Shown: piece after piece, positions 17,377-26,542 of the stretch
Numbering within the stretch: the stretch's first letter is position 1
Layout: each line of letters opens with the position of its first letter
Origin: Haloarcula salinisoli
GTDB lineage: Archaea > Halobacteriota > Halobacteria > Halobacteriales > Haloarculaceae
Reading direction: 5' to 3'
DNA length: 64,000 bases
NCBI RefSeq assembly: GCF_019599405.1
Contig: NZ_RKLQ01000001.1
Location: 744,001 to 808,000 of the forward strand
The notes under the pieces: generated by a model
What the model saw: only the letters and a program-made list of their open reading frames with translations
Database searches by the model: none
What the model was told of the DNA's origin: nothing
Program-made: the position numbers and the translations under genes

Positions 17377-18423
17377 GTGACTACTCCCGACGCCTTCCGC
17401 CTGCTGGTGCCCGTCGCCGACTCCGTGACGGTGCGAAATACCATCGCGTACGCGGTCGACGTGGCCACCGAAGCGGCCGCCGACCGGCCGGTCGAACTCC
17501 ACGTCGTCGACGTTGCCTCGACCCGCGCGGTCGACCCGGACGCGCCGGAGGAACTGGCCGCCGCCAGCGACCTGTTGACGCGGGTCGAGGCCTGGGTCGA
17601 CGAGGACACGGGCGGGGAGCAACCGTCGAATTTCTCCCTGGTCACCGAGGTCCTCGGCGCCGACCAGTACCTGTTTAGCCCCGGCGACTACGCCGACGTC
17701 TTGCTCTCCTACGCAGACGAACAGGACATCGACCGCATCGTCCTGGACTCCGAGTACAGCCCCGGGGGCGCGGGCCCCATGCTGCGGCCCCTGACAATCG
17801 AGCTGGCCCGCGGCGACGTGGCGATAGAGGAAGCGCCGGTCGAGCGCCGGACGGAACGGACAGTGCTCACCCGGGCCGCCTCGCTCCCGAAGTACCTCGC
17901 CGTCTTCGCTGCCTCCTACCTGTTTTACATGCTGCTCTCGTCGTGGAAACCCATCGACGTTTTCACCGGCTTTCTCACGGCGACACTCGTCGCCGTCCTG
18001 CTCGCTCCGGTCGCGTTCAGCGACCAACCGTCCTTCGCCCGGGTGGGCAAACAGACCGTCAGGATGGCCATCTACACGCCCTACCTGTTCAAGGAGATCG
18101 CCGTCGCGAACCTCCAGATCGCCTACGTCGTCCTCCACCCCGACCTCCCCATCGACCCCGAAATGGTCGAGCTCGAGGCGGCCGTCTGGGGCGACACCGC
18201 GGTGACGACGCTGGCAAACAGTATCACGCTCACGCCGGGGACGCTGACGGTCAGTGTCACCGACCGGGCCTTCGCCATCCACTCGCTGACCGCCGGCTCG
18301 CGGGCAGACCTCTTCGACGGCGGGCTGGAACGCGCCGTTCGGTTCGTCTTCTACGGCCGGGAGGCCGCGGCCATCGCGACCCCGCGCGAACGCGGGGACG
18401 ACGGGGGGCACAGCGATGGTTGA
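17377..18423 (+). CDS. mrpE: Mrp antiporter subunit E with N-terminal universal-stress-like domain
   Basis: The 348-residue protein starts at GTG 17377. Residues 1-165 have a UspA-like alpha/beta fold (RLLVPVADSVTVRNTIAYAV, ending in a Gly-rich segment). Residues 170-330 match MnhE/MrpE, with two helices (SYLFYMLLSSWKPIDVFTGF) and the amphipathic segment TLANSITLTPGTLTVSV, a hallmark of the family. It opens a nine-gene operon for a multisubunit Na+/H+ antiporter; the Usp domain may add nucleotide sensing. The next gene overlaps by eight bases. Confidence 0.92.
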   Translation: MTTPDAFRLLVPVADSVTVRNTIAYAVDVATEAAADRPVELHVVDVASTRAVDPDAPEELAAASDLLTRVEAWVDEDTGGEQPSNFSLVTEVLGADQYLFSPGDYADVLLSYADEQDIDRIVLDSEYSPGGAGPMLRPLTIELARGDVAIEEAPVERRTERTVLTRAASLPKYLAVFAASYLFYMLLSSWKPIDVFTGFLTATLVAVLLAPVAFSDQPSFARVGKQTVRMAIYTPYLFKEIAVANLQIAYVVLHPDLPIDPEMVELEAAVWGDTAVTTLANSITLTPGTLTVSVTDRAFAIHSLTAGSRADLFDGGLERAVRFVFYGREAAAIATPRERGDDGGHSDG

Positions 18424-18691
18424 GTTCTCGACTGCGCTGCTGGCCATCGCCGCGGCCTTCGTCCTCTTCGCCGTCGTCGCCCTCTACCGGGTGTTCGTCG
18501 GTCCGACCATCCACGACAGGGTCATCGCCGTCAACGTCGCCGGCACCAACACAGTGATAGCCATCGCGCTGGTCGCCGCGGCCTTCGAGGAGTCGGCGTT
18601 TCTGGACGTCGCGCTCGTCTACGCACTGCTCAACTTCCTGCTCTCGATAGCCTTCTCGAAGTTCAACGTCGAGCACGGAGGTGTGCTATGA
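18416..18691 (+). CDS. mrpF: Mrp antiporter subunit F
   Basis: The 91-residue, three-helix protein contains the MrpF motif YRVFVGPTIHDRVIAVNVAGTN and a C-terminal helix with LVYALLNFLLSIAFSKF. It overlaps mrpE by eight bases and mrpG by four, which indicates coupled translation. Confidence 0.93.
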   Translation: MVEFSTALLAIAAAFVLFAVVALYRVFVGPTIHDRVIAVNVAGTNTVIAIALVAAAFEESAFLDVALVYALLNFLLSIAFSKFNVEHGGVL

Positions 18692-18999
18692 CGCCCGTCG
18701 AGTGGGCCATCGTCGTGCTGGCGTTGCTTGGCGCGTTCTTCGGCGCCGTCGCCGCTATCGGTATCATCCGGATGCCGGACATATACACTCGCGCACACGC
18801 GGCATCGAAGAGTGACACGCTCGGTGCGGTGCTCACTATCGCTGCGGTCGCCCTTGCCCTCGAGTCAGGGCTCTCGACAGTCAAGGCCGCCTTCCTGGTC
18901 ATCTTCATGTTCATCACGAACCCGACGGCGGCCCACGCCATCGCCCGCGCCGCAGAGGACCAGGGTATCGAGCCGTGGACGACGGAGGACGAGCAATGA
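18688..18999 (+). CDS. mrpG: Mrp antiporter subunit G
   Basis: The 103-residue protein has three helices and the MrpG signature GIIRMPDIYTRAHAASKSDTLG, with the C-terminal segment FITNPTAAHAIARAA. It overlaps both neighbours by four bases. Confidence 0.93.
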   Translation: MTPVEWAIVVLALLGAFFGAVAAIGIIRMPDIYTRAHAASKSDTLGAVLTIAAVALALESGLSTVKAAFLVIFMFITNPTAAHAIARAAEDQGIEPWTTEDEQ

Positions 19000-19535
19000 G
19001 TCTGACGCTGCTCGAGGGGTCGTTGCTACTCTTCGTCCTCGCCTGCGCCCTCGGCACGGCGCTACTGAAAGACACGATGGCGGCAGTCATCGCCTTCGCG
19101 GCCTACAGCCTGGGCATCTCCGTCATCTGGCTCGTTCTCCAGGCCCCCGACGTGGGGCTGACCGAAGCCGCCGTCGGCGCCGGTATCATGACCGTCCTGT
19201 TCCTGCTGGCGCTTGCCAACACTGTCACGCCGGACGCGGACCGCCTCTTCGAGTCGGTGCGCTGGCGGACGGTCTTCTTCGTCGGTGGGTTCGTCCTCGT
19301 GATGGCCGCGACGGTGCCGTCGTTGCCGGCCATCGGCGACCCGACCGCGCCCGTCGTCGGCGGCGAGGTCACCCAGTACTACCTGGAAAACGCCAAAAAG
19401 GAGACGCAGGTGAAAAACGCGGTGACGGCGGTGCTTGCGGCCTATCGTGGCTTCGACACGCTCGGGGAGGCCGTCGTGGTCTTCTCGGCCGGCGTCGTCG
19501 CGCTCTCCGTGCTCCGTCGGGAGGTGTTCGCATGA
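18996..19535 (+). CDS. Mrp antiporter MbhD/MbhE-like subunit (separate C-terminal part of MrpA; DUF4040)
   Basis: The 179-residue protein carries the DUF4040/MbhD helices (LKDTMAAVIAFAAYSLGISVIWLVL, here shortened in words: residues 28-55) with APDVGLTEAAVGAGI, followed by an MbhE-like part ending VVFSAGVVALSVLRREVF. In bacterial Mrp these domains form the C-terminal end of MrpA; here they are a separate protein. It overlaps mrpG and mrpB. Confidence 0.9.
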   Translation: MSLTLLEGSLLLFVLACALGTALLKDTMAAVIAFAAYSLGISVIWLVLQAPDVGLTEAAVGAGIMTVLFLLALANTVTPDADRLFESVRWRTVFFVGGFVLVMAATVPSLPAIGDPTAPVVGGEVTQYYLENAKKETQVKNAVTAVLAAYRGFDTLGEAVVVFSAGVVALSVLRREVFA

Positions 19536-19999
19536 GCGCCGACGAGCAACCGGGGCTGTACGTCGAGTCGACCATCATCATGACGACGGTCCGGGTCGTC
19601 GCGCCCTTCGTGTTGACCTTCGCCCTCTTTATCATGTTCCACGGCGCGGACACGCCCGGGGGCGGGTTCCAGGGCGGCGTCATCGCCGGCTCGGTCGTGA
19701 TGATGCTCGCCTTCGCCTACGGCATCGACTCCACGCGGCAGTGGGTCGACGTGCGCGTCGTCGCAGCACTTGCCTCCGGCGGCGTCCTCGTCTTCGCCGG
19801 CATCGGGCTGGGCGCGATGGCACTCGGCGGCCAGTTCCTCCAGTACAACGAGTACCTGCCGCTCTACTCGAAAGCCAGCAAGTACGGTATCGAGCTGGTC
19901 GAGCTCGGTATCGGCGGGATCGTCGCCAGCATCGCCATCGGCCTCTTTTTCCTGCTCGCGGCCGGGTTCGGCCACGTCACGGGGGATGATGAGCGATGA
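19532..19999 (+). CDS. mrpB: Mrp antiporter subunit B
   Basis: The 155-residue, four-helix protein has the MnhB signature FHGADTPGGGFQGGVIAG in the second helix region. It fits between the MbhD/E-like gene and mrpC with four-base overlaps at both ends. Confidence 0.93.
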   Translation: MSADEQPGLYVESTIIMTTVRVVAPFVLTFALFIMFHGADTPGGGFQGGVIAGSVVMMLAFAYGIDSTRQWVDVRVVAALASGGVLVFAGIGLGAMALGGQFLQYNEYLPLYSKASKYGIELVELGIGGIVASIAIGLFFLLAAGFGHVTGDDER

Positions 20000-20370
20000 C
20001 GGCGGACGTGTTACAGCTCGACCTGCTGACGAGCCGGTACAACTACTACGCGGTCGTCCTGCTGCTCGGTATCGGGCTGTACACACTCATCGAGTCGCCC
20101 AACCTCGTGAAGAAGGTCATCGGGATGAACATCTTCCAGACGGGTATCTTCCTGTTTTTCATCACGCTGGCGTTCCGGACCGGCGCGAACCCGCCAATCG
20201 TGACGAAAGGCGGGGGACCCTACGTGAGCCCGTTGCCACACGTCCTCATCCTGACCGCCATCGTCGTCGGGGTGAGTCTGACGGCGGTGGCGCTCGCCCT
20301 CATCGTCCGCATCTACTCGGAGTACGGCACGCTCGACGAAGACACGCTGGAGGAACTCTACTATGATTGA
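19996..20370 (+). CDS. mrpC: Mrp antiporter subunit C (NuoK-like)
   Basis: The 124-residue, three-helix protein has the NuoK/MrpC signature NLVKKVIGMNIFQTGIFLFF and the conserved segment DPLPHVLILTAIVVG (here with SPLPHVLILTAIVVGVS). It overlaps the following antiporter gene by eight bases. Confidence 0.93.
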   Translation: MTADVLQLDLLTSRYNYYAVVLLLGIGLYTLIESPNLVKKVIGMNIFQTGIFLFFITLAFRTGANPPIVTKGGGPYVSPLPHVLILTAIVVGVSLTAVALALIVRIYSEYGTLDEDTLEELYYD

Positions 20371-21907
20371 GCATCTCCCCGTTCTGCTGGTCGTCCTGCC
20401 AATAATCGGCGCCTCGGTGCCGCTGGTCGCGAGTCTGTACACCGACCGCTCCGGCTGGTCCATCGCCGTCGTCACGATGCTTGGCCACGCCGCGCTCGCG
20501 GGCTTGCTCGCCGAGCGGGTCTGGACCGACGGCGTCGTCAGCTACGCCGTCGGCGGCTTCGCACTGCCCTACGGCATCGAACTGGTCGTCGACGGGCTCT
20601 CACTTGCCGTGGTGTTGCTCATCAGCGCCATCTCGCTGGGTGTGCTCGCGTACGCGAGACACGCCGGGCCCCACGAGAACACGTTCTACAGCCAGCTTCT
20701 CCTGCTGGTCACCGGCCTCACGGGGATGACGGTGACCGGCGACGTGTTCAACCTCTACGTCTTCCTCGAGATTACCGGTCTCGCGGCCTACGGCCTCGTC
20801 GCCAGCGGTCGCGAGGCCAGCGCGGCCGTCGCCGCGCTGAAGTACCTAATCGTCGGCACTGTCGGCGCCTCGCTGTATCTGCTGGGCGTGGGCTACGCGC
20901 TCGCCGCGACGGGCACGCTCAACATGGCGGACATGAGCGGGAAACTCGCCGCGGTCGGCTACGACTCGACGCTGGTCCTGACCGCCTTCGGGCTGATGGT
21001 CGGCGGCCTCTCGGTGAAAGTCGCGCTGTTCCCGCTGCACACCTGGCAGCCAGACGCCTACGCGAACTCACCCGACAGCGTCAGCGCGTTCATCTCGGCG
21101 CTGGTCTCGACGGTGTCGGCGTACGCGCTCGCTCGCTTGCTGTTCTCGGTCTTTACCGTCGACTTCCTGACGGCGGTGCCCGCAGCGCGGTGGGCGCTCA
21201 TCGTCGTCGCGTCGGTGAGCATCGTCGCCGGGTCGGCGCTGGCCGTCTCCCAGGCCAGCGTCCAGCGTATGCTGGCCTACTCCTCGGTGTCGCAGTTCGG
21301 TCTCGTCATCGCCGGATTCGCCGTCGCGACGCCCATCGCGGTCGTCGGCGCGACCGTCCACCTCGTCGGCCACGCGGTGATGAAGGGCGGCCTCTTTGCC
21401 GCCACCGGCATCATCGAGCGCGAGACGGGCGCCACGACAATCGGCGGCTACGCCGGGATGGGCGGGCGGACGCCGCTTGCCGCCAGCGCCTTTACGGTCC
21501 TCGCACTCGGCATGGTCGGCGTCCCGCCCGCCATCGGCTTCGTCGGCAAGTGGTACATCCTCGTCGGCGCCGTCGAGGCCGAGCTGTGGCCGGTCGTCGC
21601 CGTGTTGCTCGCGAGTACACTGCTGACGCTGGCCTACTTCGCCCGGCTCGGTGAACGCCTCTACTTCGCCGAGCCGACCATCCGCGAGGAGGGGTCCATC
21701 GCCGACGGCGGTGAGGAGTCCGATGGACTGCGAGCCTCGTCAGAACCCCGTTTTGACGGCGGTGACGGGGACGACGGTGAGGAAGCCGTCTCCACCGGTA
21801 TGCTCGCCGTGGTCGTCGTCGCCGCCGTCCTCGCGGTCGCGCTGACAGCCGCCGTCCCGGCGCTCGAACAGCTCCTGACAGAGACACTGCCGCCACTCAT
21901 ACAATGA
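20363..21907 (+). CDS. mrpD: Mrp antiporter proton-translocating subunit D (first NuoL/M/N-like)
   Basis: The 514-residue protein is a 14-helix Proton_antipo_M member. The key Glu of helix 5 is in FLEITGLAAYG, and the helix 7 Lys in SVKVALFPLHTWQPDAY. A further functional region, AHLVGHAVMKGGLF in sense, is seen at VHLVGHAVMKGG. Between the last two helices is an acidic insert (about 448-480) holding a short hairpin-forming DNA segment at 21716-21728. It belongs to the nine-gene operon. Confidence 0.92.
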   Translation: MIEHLPVLLVVLPIIGASVPLVASLYTDRSGWSIAVVTMLGHAALAGLLAERVWTDGVVSYAVGGFALPYGIELVVDGLSLAVVLLISAISLGVLAYARHAGPHENTFYSQLLLLVTGLTGMTVTGDVFNLYVFLEITGLAAYGLVASGREASAAVAALKYLIVGTVGASLYLLGVGYALAATGTLNMADMSGKLAAVGYDSTLVLTAFGLMVGGLSVKVALFPLHTWQPDAYANSPDSVSAFISALVSTVSAYALARLLFSVFTVDFLTAVPAARWALIVVASVSIVAGSALAVSQASVQRMLAYSSVSQFGLVIAGFAVATPIAVVGATVHLVGHAVMKGGLFAATGIIERETGATTIGGYAGMGGRTPLAASAFTVLALGMVGVPPAIGFVGKWYILVGAVEAELWPVVAVLLASTLLTLAYFARLGERLYFAEPTIREEGSIADGGEESDGLRASSEPRFDGGDGDDGEEAVSTGMLAVVVVAAVLAVALTAAVPALEQLLTETLPPLIQ

Positions 21908-23688
21908 CAGACGTCGCATCCCTCAGACCACTGGCCGCCGTGCTCGTCTCAGCGCTCGCTATTCCCGTGATTCTCTCGCTGAAATCGCGACCCAACGTCC
22001 GCGAGGGGGTCACCCTTCTGGTGGCCGGGTCCAAGCTCGCCATCGTGGCCAGCATGGTCCCCGGCGTGCTGTCGGGGACCGTCTACGTCACCGAGGTGGT
22101 CGACCTGGGCAACGGGCTCGTATTCGCACTCCGGGCCGACGCGCTCGGTATCCTCTTTGGCCTGCTCGCGAGCCTGCTGTGGGTGGTCACCAGCTTCTAC
22201 TCCATCGGCTACATGCGCGGACTGAGCGAACACGCCCAGACCAGATACTTCGCCTCATTCGCCGCGAGCGTCGCCACGGCCATCGGCGTGGCCTTCGGTG
22301 CGAACCTGCTGACCCTCTTTGTCTTCTACGAACTGCTGACGGTGTCGACGTATCCGCTGGTCACCCACGACGAGACCGACGAGGCCCGCGCCGCCGGCCG
22401 GAAGTATCTGACCTACACCTTCGGCGGCGGGGTGGCCGTCCTCGGCGGGACGCTGCTGGTCTACTTCCTGACTGGGTCGGGGGCGATGGCTGGGACCACG
22501 GCGTTCACGCCGGGCGGTATCGAGGCGCTGGCGACGGCCGACCCCACGCTCGCGAAGGCCGCCTTCGCGCTGCTCGTGGCCGGATTCGGCGTGAAGGCCG
22601 CGCTGATGCCGGCCCACTCCTGGCTCCCCGACGCGATGGTCGCGCCGACGCCCGTGTCGGGGCTGCTCCACGCTGTCGCGGTCGTCAAGAGCGGTGTCTT
22701 CGGCATCGCTCGCGTCGTGCTGGACGTCTTCGGCACCGACCTCATGGCCGACCTCGGAGTCGCCGTGCCCCTCGCTGCGGTCGCCGCGTTCACCCTGCTC
22801 GCCTCGAGTATCATCGCCCTGCGCCAGGACAACCTCAAGCGCCGGCTGGCCTACTCCACTATCAGCCAGCTCTCCTACATCGTGCTGGGGCTTGCGCTGC
22901 TTGAGGGCAACGCGCTGATAGGCGGCCTGCTCCATATCCCCGCCCACGCCTTTATGAAGCTCACCCTGTTCTTCTGTGCGGGCGCCATCCACGTCGAGAC
23001 CCACACCGACGACATCAGCGACATGGCCGGTATCGGGACACGGATGCCCCTGACGATGGCAGCCTTCGCCGTCGCCGCGGCGGGGATGGCCGGCATCCCG
23101 CTCGTTGCGGGCTTTGTCAGCAAGTGGTATCTCGTCATCGGGGCGCTGGAAGGCGGGCAGTCGATTTTCGCCGCCGCCCTGCTGGTTTCCGGGGTTCTGA
23201 ACATCGCGTACTTCTGGCCCATCGTCTACCAGGCGTACTTCGAGACGCCCGAACACCACGACGAGAAGCCCCTCGTCAGCGCCGTCCTCGGGGGGAGCGA
23301 GGCCATTCGGTCTGATGGCGGCGAGGGGACCGACAGTCCCCGCTCCCCGTCGGGCTCGCCCGACCTGACCCAGGAAGAGTCAGTCGACGACGCCGAACAC
23401 CTCGGTGATGGGGACGAACCGGATTCCGAGGCCGACGAGTCGGTGCCCGACCCAGCCCACGTCGACCATCTGGGCAAGCGTCACGAGGACGAGGAACATC
23501 ACGGCGGCCCGCCCGAGCGCGGGTGGGAACGCCGGGGCTGGCAGGGTCAGGAGAGCACCTGGTTCATGCTCGGCCCCATCCTTACGGCGGCGACGCTGTC
23601 GCTGGCACTCGGTATCGCGCCGCGGCTGGCGGTGTTCCTGCGTATCGTCGAGACCATCGTCGGCGGACTGCCGGGGGTGATGGGCTGA
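21904..23688 (+). CDS. Mrp antiporter proton-translocating subunit (second NuoL/M/N-like)
   Basis: The 594-residue protein is longer than its paralogue because of an acidic, hydrophilic insert of about 85 residues before the last helix (residues about 460-555). The helix 5 Glu is in FYELLTVSTYP and the helix 7 Lys in GVKAALMPAHSWLPDAM. DNA for the insert contains two perfect hairpins (23325-23341 and 23349-23364). It overlaps the genes on both sides. Confidence 0.92.
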   Translation: MTDVASLRPLAAVLVSALAIPVILSLKSRPNVREGVTLLVAGSKLAIVASMVPGVLSGTVYVTEVVDLGNGLVFALRADALGILFGLLASLLWVVTSFYSIGYMRGLSEHAQTRYFASFAASVATAIGVAFGANLLTLFVFYELLTVSTYPLVTHDETDEARAAGRKYLTYTFGGGVAVLGGTLLVYFLTGSGAMAGTTAFTPGGIEALATADPTLAKAAFALLVAGFGVKAALMPAHSWLPDAMVAPTPVSGLLHAVAVVKSGVFGIARVVLDVFGTDLMADLGVAVPLAAVAAFTLLASSIIALRQDNLKRRLAYSTISQLSYIVLGLALLEGNALIGGLLHIPAHAFMKLTLFFCAGAIHVETHTDDISDMAGIGTRMPLTMAAFAVAAAGMAGIPLVAGFVSKWYLVIGALEGGQSIFAAALLVSGVLNIAYFWPIVYQAYFETPEHHDEKPLVSAVLGGSEAIRSDGGEGTDSPRSPSGSPDLTQEESVDDAEHLGDGDEPDSEADESVPDPAHVDHLGKRHEDEEHHGGPPERGWERRGWQGQESTWFMLGPILTAATLSLALGIAPRLAVFLRIVETIVGGLPGVMG

Positions 23689-25469
23689 TGGCGGGACCGC
23701 TGACCACCGTGCCGCCCGTGGTCGTCCTGCTCGCCGTGGCTATCGCCATCGCGTTCTTGCCCCGCAAGGCCGGTCACGCGCTGGGTATCGTCGCCTCCGT
23801 GGCGGCGCTCGCGTGGTCGTGGGCAGTCCCCTCCGGGGCCTTCATCCGGACGACGTTCCTGGGATTCGACGCCGTCCTGCTGAACGTCGACGACTTCTCG
23901 CGGCTGATGGGCATCATCTTCGGCATCATCGGCATCGCAGCGGTGCTGTATTCGTACGCTAGCGAGGCCGAATGCGTCCAGACCGCCTTCGCGTACTCCT
24001 ACGTCGCCACCAGCTTCGGTGCGGTCTTTGCCGGCGACTGGCTCACGCTGCTGTTCTTCTGGGAGCTGATGGCCGTCACGAGCACGCTGCTGGTCTGGCA
24101 CCACCGCGGGAAGGCGGTCCGTGCGGGCTACCGGTACGCCATCTTCCACGGTATCGGCGGGACCCTGCTGATGGCCGCGATCCTCCAGAACTACGCCATC
24201 AAGGGTACCTTCCTCTTTGGTTCGGTGCCGGGCGGGCCCGAGACAGCGGGTATTGCTCCCGGATTGCCAGCGGCCCTCGCGGCGGTGGGTATCGGCGTCA
24301 ACGTCGGCTTCATCGGCCTGCACGCGTGGCTCCCCGATACGTATCCGCGGCCACACATCGCCGCCAGCGTCTTCCTCTGCGTGTTCACCACGAAGACAGG
24401 CGTCTACGGAATGTACCGGGCGTTCCCCGACGGCCACGTCGCTATCGCCTACATGGGCGGTGGGATGGCTGTCTTCGGGGCGACCTTCGCCCTCTTCCAG
24501 AACGATATGCGCCGACTGCTCTCCTATCACATCCAGTCCCAGGTCGGCTACATGATAGCCGGCGTCGGCATCGGGTCGGCACTCTCGCAGGCCGGCGCTT
24601 TCGCTCACGTGTTCAACCACATCCTCTACAAGGGGCTGTTGTTCATGACCGCCGGCGTCGTCGTCTACCGTACCGGTGAGGAGAACCTGAAGAAACTCGG
24701 CGGACTGGCCCGGCAGATGCCGATTACGGCGGGCGCGTTCACCGTGGCGGCGCTCTCTATCGCCGGCTTCCCCGGCTTCAACGGGTTCGTCAGCAAGGGT
24801 ATCGTCATCGACGGCGCTCACTACACGTTCGTCGATGGGCCCCTGCCAGTGTACGAGTGGACGACCCTGGAGTGGCTACTCCTGCTTGGTGGGGTCGGCA
24901 CGTTCATGTCGTTCATCAAGTTCGGCTACTACGCCTTCTTCCACGGCGAGTACGACGGTGACGTCGAGGACGCCAATCGGGGTCAGAGTGTCGCGATGGT
25001 CGGTGTCGCCGTCCTCTGTGTGTTCTACGGCCTGTCGGACGCGTCCCTGTTCGCGCTGCTCCCCTTCGACGTCACCAGTAAGGCGGCGGTCGAGAAAGTG
25101 TACACGACATACACCGTCGTCCACGTCGTCGAAGGCGTGCTGCTGGGGGTCATCGGGCTCGTCGCCTTCGCCCTCCTGAAGAAACCGCTCTCGAAACTCG
25201 GCCGGGTCCCCGACATAGATACTCTCACCAATCCTGCCGTGTTCTACGGGACCCGCGCACTCGTCGTCGGCCTCACGGACCTCTACGACGCCGTCGACCG
25301 GGCGACTGTCGCCGGCGCGAGCACCGTCGTCAAATCAGTTACAAATCCTGATACCGTCTACGAAGGGGTCGTCGAGGCTGACCACTCGAACTCACTTCGG
25401 GCCGGTATCGGGGTTAGCATCCTCGTGCTCGCCGTTTTCGTGACTGTCGTGCTACTTCTACTGCCCTGA
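23688..25469 (+). CDS. Mrp antiporter subunit (third NuoL/M/N-like), helix 7 Lys replaced
   Basis: The 593-residue protein starts at ATG 23688, one base inside the previous stop. The helix 5 Glu is present (FFWELMAVTST), but the helix 7 position that is Lys in its two paralogues is Asn (GVNVGFIGLHAWLPDTY). The HNHILYKGLLFM segment in the C-terminal half is intact. A long C-terminal extension (about 470-593) includes two further helices and ends in a hydrophobic anchor. It closes the operon. Confidence 0.9.
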   Translation: MAGPLTTVPPVVVLLAVAIAIAFLPRKAGHALGIVASVAALAWSWAVPSGAFIRTTFLGFDAVLLNVDDFSRLMGIIFGIIGIAAVLYSYASEAECVQTAFAYSYVATSFGAVFAGDWLTLLFFWELMAVTSTLLVWHHRGKAVRAGYRYAIFHGIGGTLLMAAILQNYAIKGTFLFGSVPGGPETAGIAPGLPAALAAVGIGVNVGFIGLHAWLPDTYPRPHIAASVFLCVFTTKTGVYGMYRAFPDGHVAIAYMGGGMAVFGATFALFQNDMRRLLSYHIQSQVGYMIAGVGIGSALSQAGAFAHVFNHILYKGLLFMTAGVVVYRTGEENLKKLGGLARQMPITAGAFTVAALSIAGFPGFNGFVSKGIVIDGAHYTFVDGPLPVYEWTTLEWLLLLGGVGTFMSFIKFGYYAFFHGEYDGDVEDANRGQSVAMVGVAVLCVFYGLSDASLFALLPFDVTSKAAVEKVYTTYTVVHVVEGVLLGVIGLVAFALLKKPLSKLGRVPDIDTLTNPAVFYGTRALVVGLTDLYDAVDRATVAGASTVVKSVTNPDTVYEGVVEADHSNSLRAGIGVSILVLAVFVTVVLLLLP

Positions 25470-25509
25470 GAATCAAGGGTGTTTTCACAACGGATAATCG
25501 GTACTGTAC

Positions 25510-25518
25510 CTTTATACG
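25510..25518 (+). promoter_or_regulatory. TATA box of first pilin gene
   Basis: CTTTATACG lies about 91 bases before ATG 25609. The long leader contrasts with the leaderless genes in the window and resembles the other pilin leaders. Just before the start codon a small inverted repeat GTGTC-G-GACAC is present (25589-25604 region). Confidence 0.55.
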
Positions 25519-25608
25519 TATCTGCCCTAATTCTGGGGATAGGGACACGAATGGGACTCAACTGGTAACAGTGCGGCGCCAGCGTCTCAGAACGTGTCGG
25601 ACACAATC

Positions 25609-25992
25609 ATGGATCTGAAAACACTCATACAAGACGACGACGCGGTGTCGCCGGTCATCGGCGTCATCCTGATGGTGGCTATTACAGTCATCCTCGCGGC
25701 CGTCATCGCGACGTTCGTGCTCGGACTCGGCGATTCGCTCAGTAATCAGGCGCCCCAGGCGAGTTTCTCCTGTAACGACACTGGCGCGCTGATACACGAT
25801 GGCGGCGACGAGCTCAAATCTGACAACCTGGAAACTGGTGACGGGAGCACCGGCTTCAGTTTCGGCACGGGAGACACCTACTCGGCTGGCAGTACGGTGG
25901 TTCCTGAGTTCAACAACAGTGAAGCCCCACTCACTTGGTCGTCAGATGGCAGCTCCGCGACGCTGCGGAGTGAGTCCTGCTCGACCACATAA
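25609..25992 (+). CDS. Type IV pilin (archaeal PilA-like), copy 1
   Basis: The 127-residue prepilin begins [18 protein letters not shown] and continues with the conserved hydrophobic helix [18 protein letters not shown]. PibD is expected to cut just after DDDA. The body (residues 45-127) is Ser/Gly/Asp-rich and ends with a Cys near residue 124 and another in FSCNDTGA. Such pilins build adhesion pili in haloarchaea. ATG 25594 is an upstream alternative that would add five residues unlike the family. Copy 2 follows after 20 bases, so the pair may be one transcript. Confidence 0.92.
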   Translation: MDLKTLIQDDDAVSPVIGVILMVAITVILAAVIATFVLGLGDSLSNQAPQASFSCNDTGALIHDGGDELKSDNLETGDGSTGFSFGTGDTYSAGSTVVPEFNNSEAPLTWSSDGSSATLRSESCSTT

Positions 25993-26012
25993 AAAAAATC
26001 TAATATATTCAA

Positions 26013-26390
26013 ATGAATATCAAAACCTTACTCGCTGACGACGACGCAGTTTCACCGGTCATCGGTGTCATCCTGATGGTTGCAATCACGGTCATCCTCG
26101 CGGCCGTTATCGCCACCTTCGTGCTCGGACTCGGGGACTCGCTGAGCGACCAGGCGCCGCAGGCGAGTTTCACCTGTGAGGGGACGACATTAGTCCACGA
26201 CGGTGGCGACGAGCTCGACGGCGATAATCTGTACCTGGCGAACGACTCGAACAACGCACTGAGTAATTACGGGCCGGATACACTCTCCGCCGGCGACAAT
26301 GTCTCAGCCCCGTTCGAGGATGCTCAGGCACCACTCACCTGGCGTTCCGACGGCAGCTCGGCGACGCTCCGGTCCCAACCCTGCTCATAA
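26013..26390 (+). CDS. Type IV pilin (archaeal PilA-like), copy 2
   Basis: The 125-residue prepilin begins [18 protein letters not shown] and has the same hydrophobic helix. The first 50 residues and the last 25 ([20 protein letters not shown]) match copy 1 closely, while the centre differs. Two Cys (FTCEG and the C-terminal SQPCS) are placed as in copy 1 and may form a disulphide. AT-rich sequence (taatatattcaa) precedes the start. Confidence 0.92.
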   Translation: MNIKTLLADDDAVSPVIGVILMVAITVILAAVIATFVLGLGDSLSDQAPQASFTCEGTTLVHDGGDELDGDNLYLANDSNNALSNYGPDTLSAGDNVSAPFEDAQAPLTWRSDGSSATLRSQPCS

Positions 26391-26462
26391 GCTGATTTGA
26401 GCCGCCTCTCTGGCCACCTTTTCGGCCGCTATTTTTCATTCGACGCTCAGTGGCGACGCCAG

Positions 26463-26470
26463 GAATATAA
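26463..26470 (+). promoter_or_regulatory. TATA box of third pilin gene
   Basis: AATATAAG lies about 73 bases before ATG 26543 and matches the haloarchaeal TATA pattern seen also in the leaders at 27853, 28596 and 29388. Confidence 0.55.
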
Positions 26471-26542
26471 GATTCCAGTCACTTCCTAACAGTCATATAA
26501 TAGCGGAACTAACTCCCTAGCATTCGGTACGGGAACAGGAAT

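Noticed and set aside
22255-23259. Long minus-strand open frame opposite the second antiporter subunit
   Set aside because: His/Arg/Asp-rich shadow with no motif; the plus-strand gene is certain.
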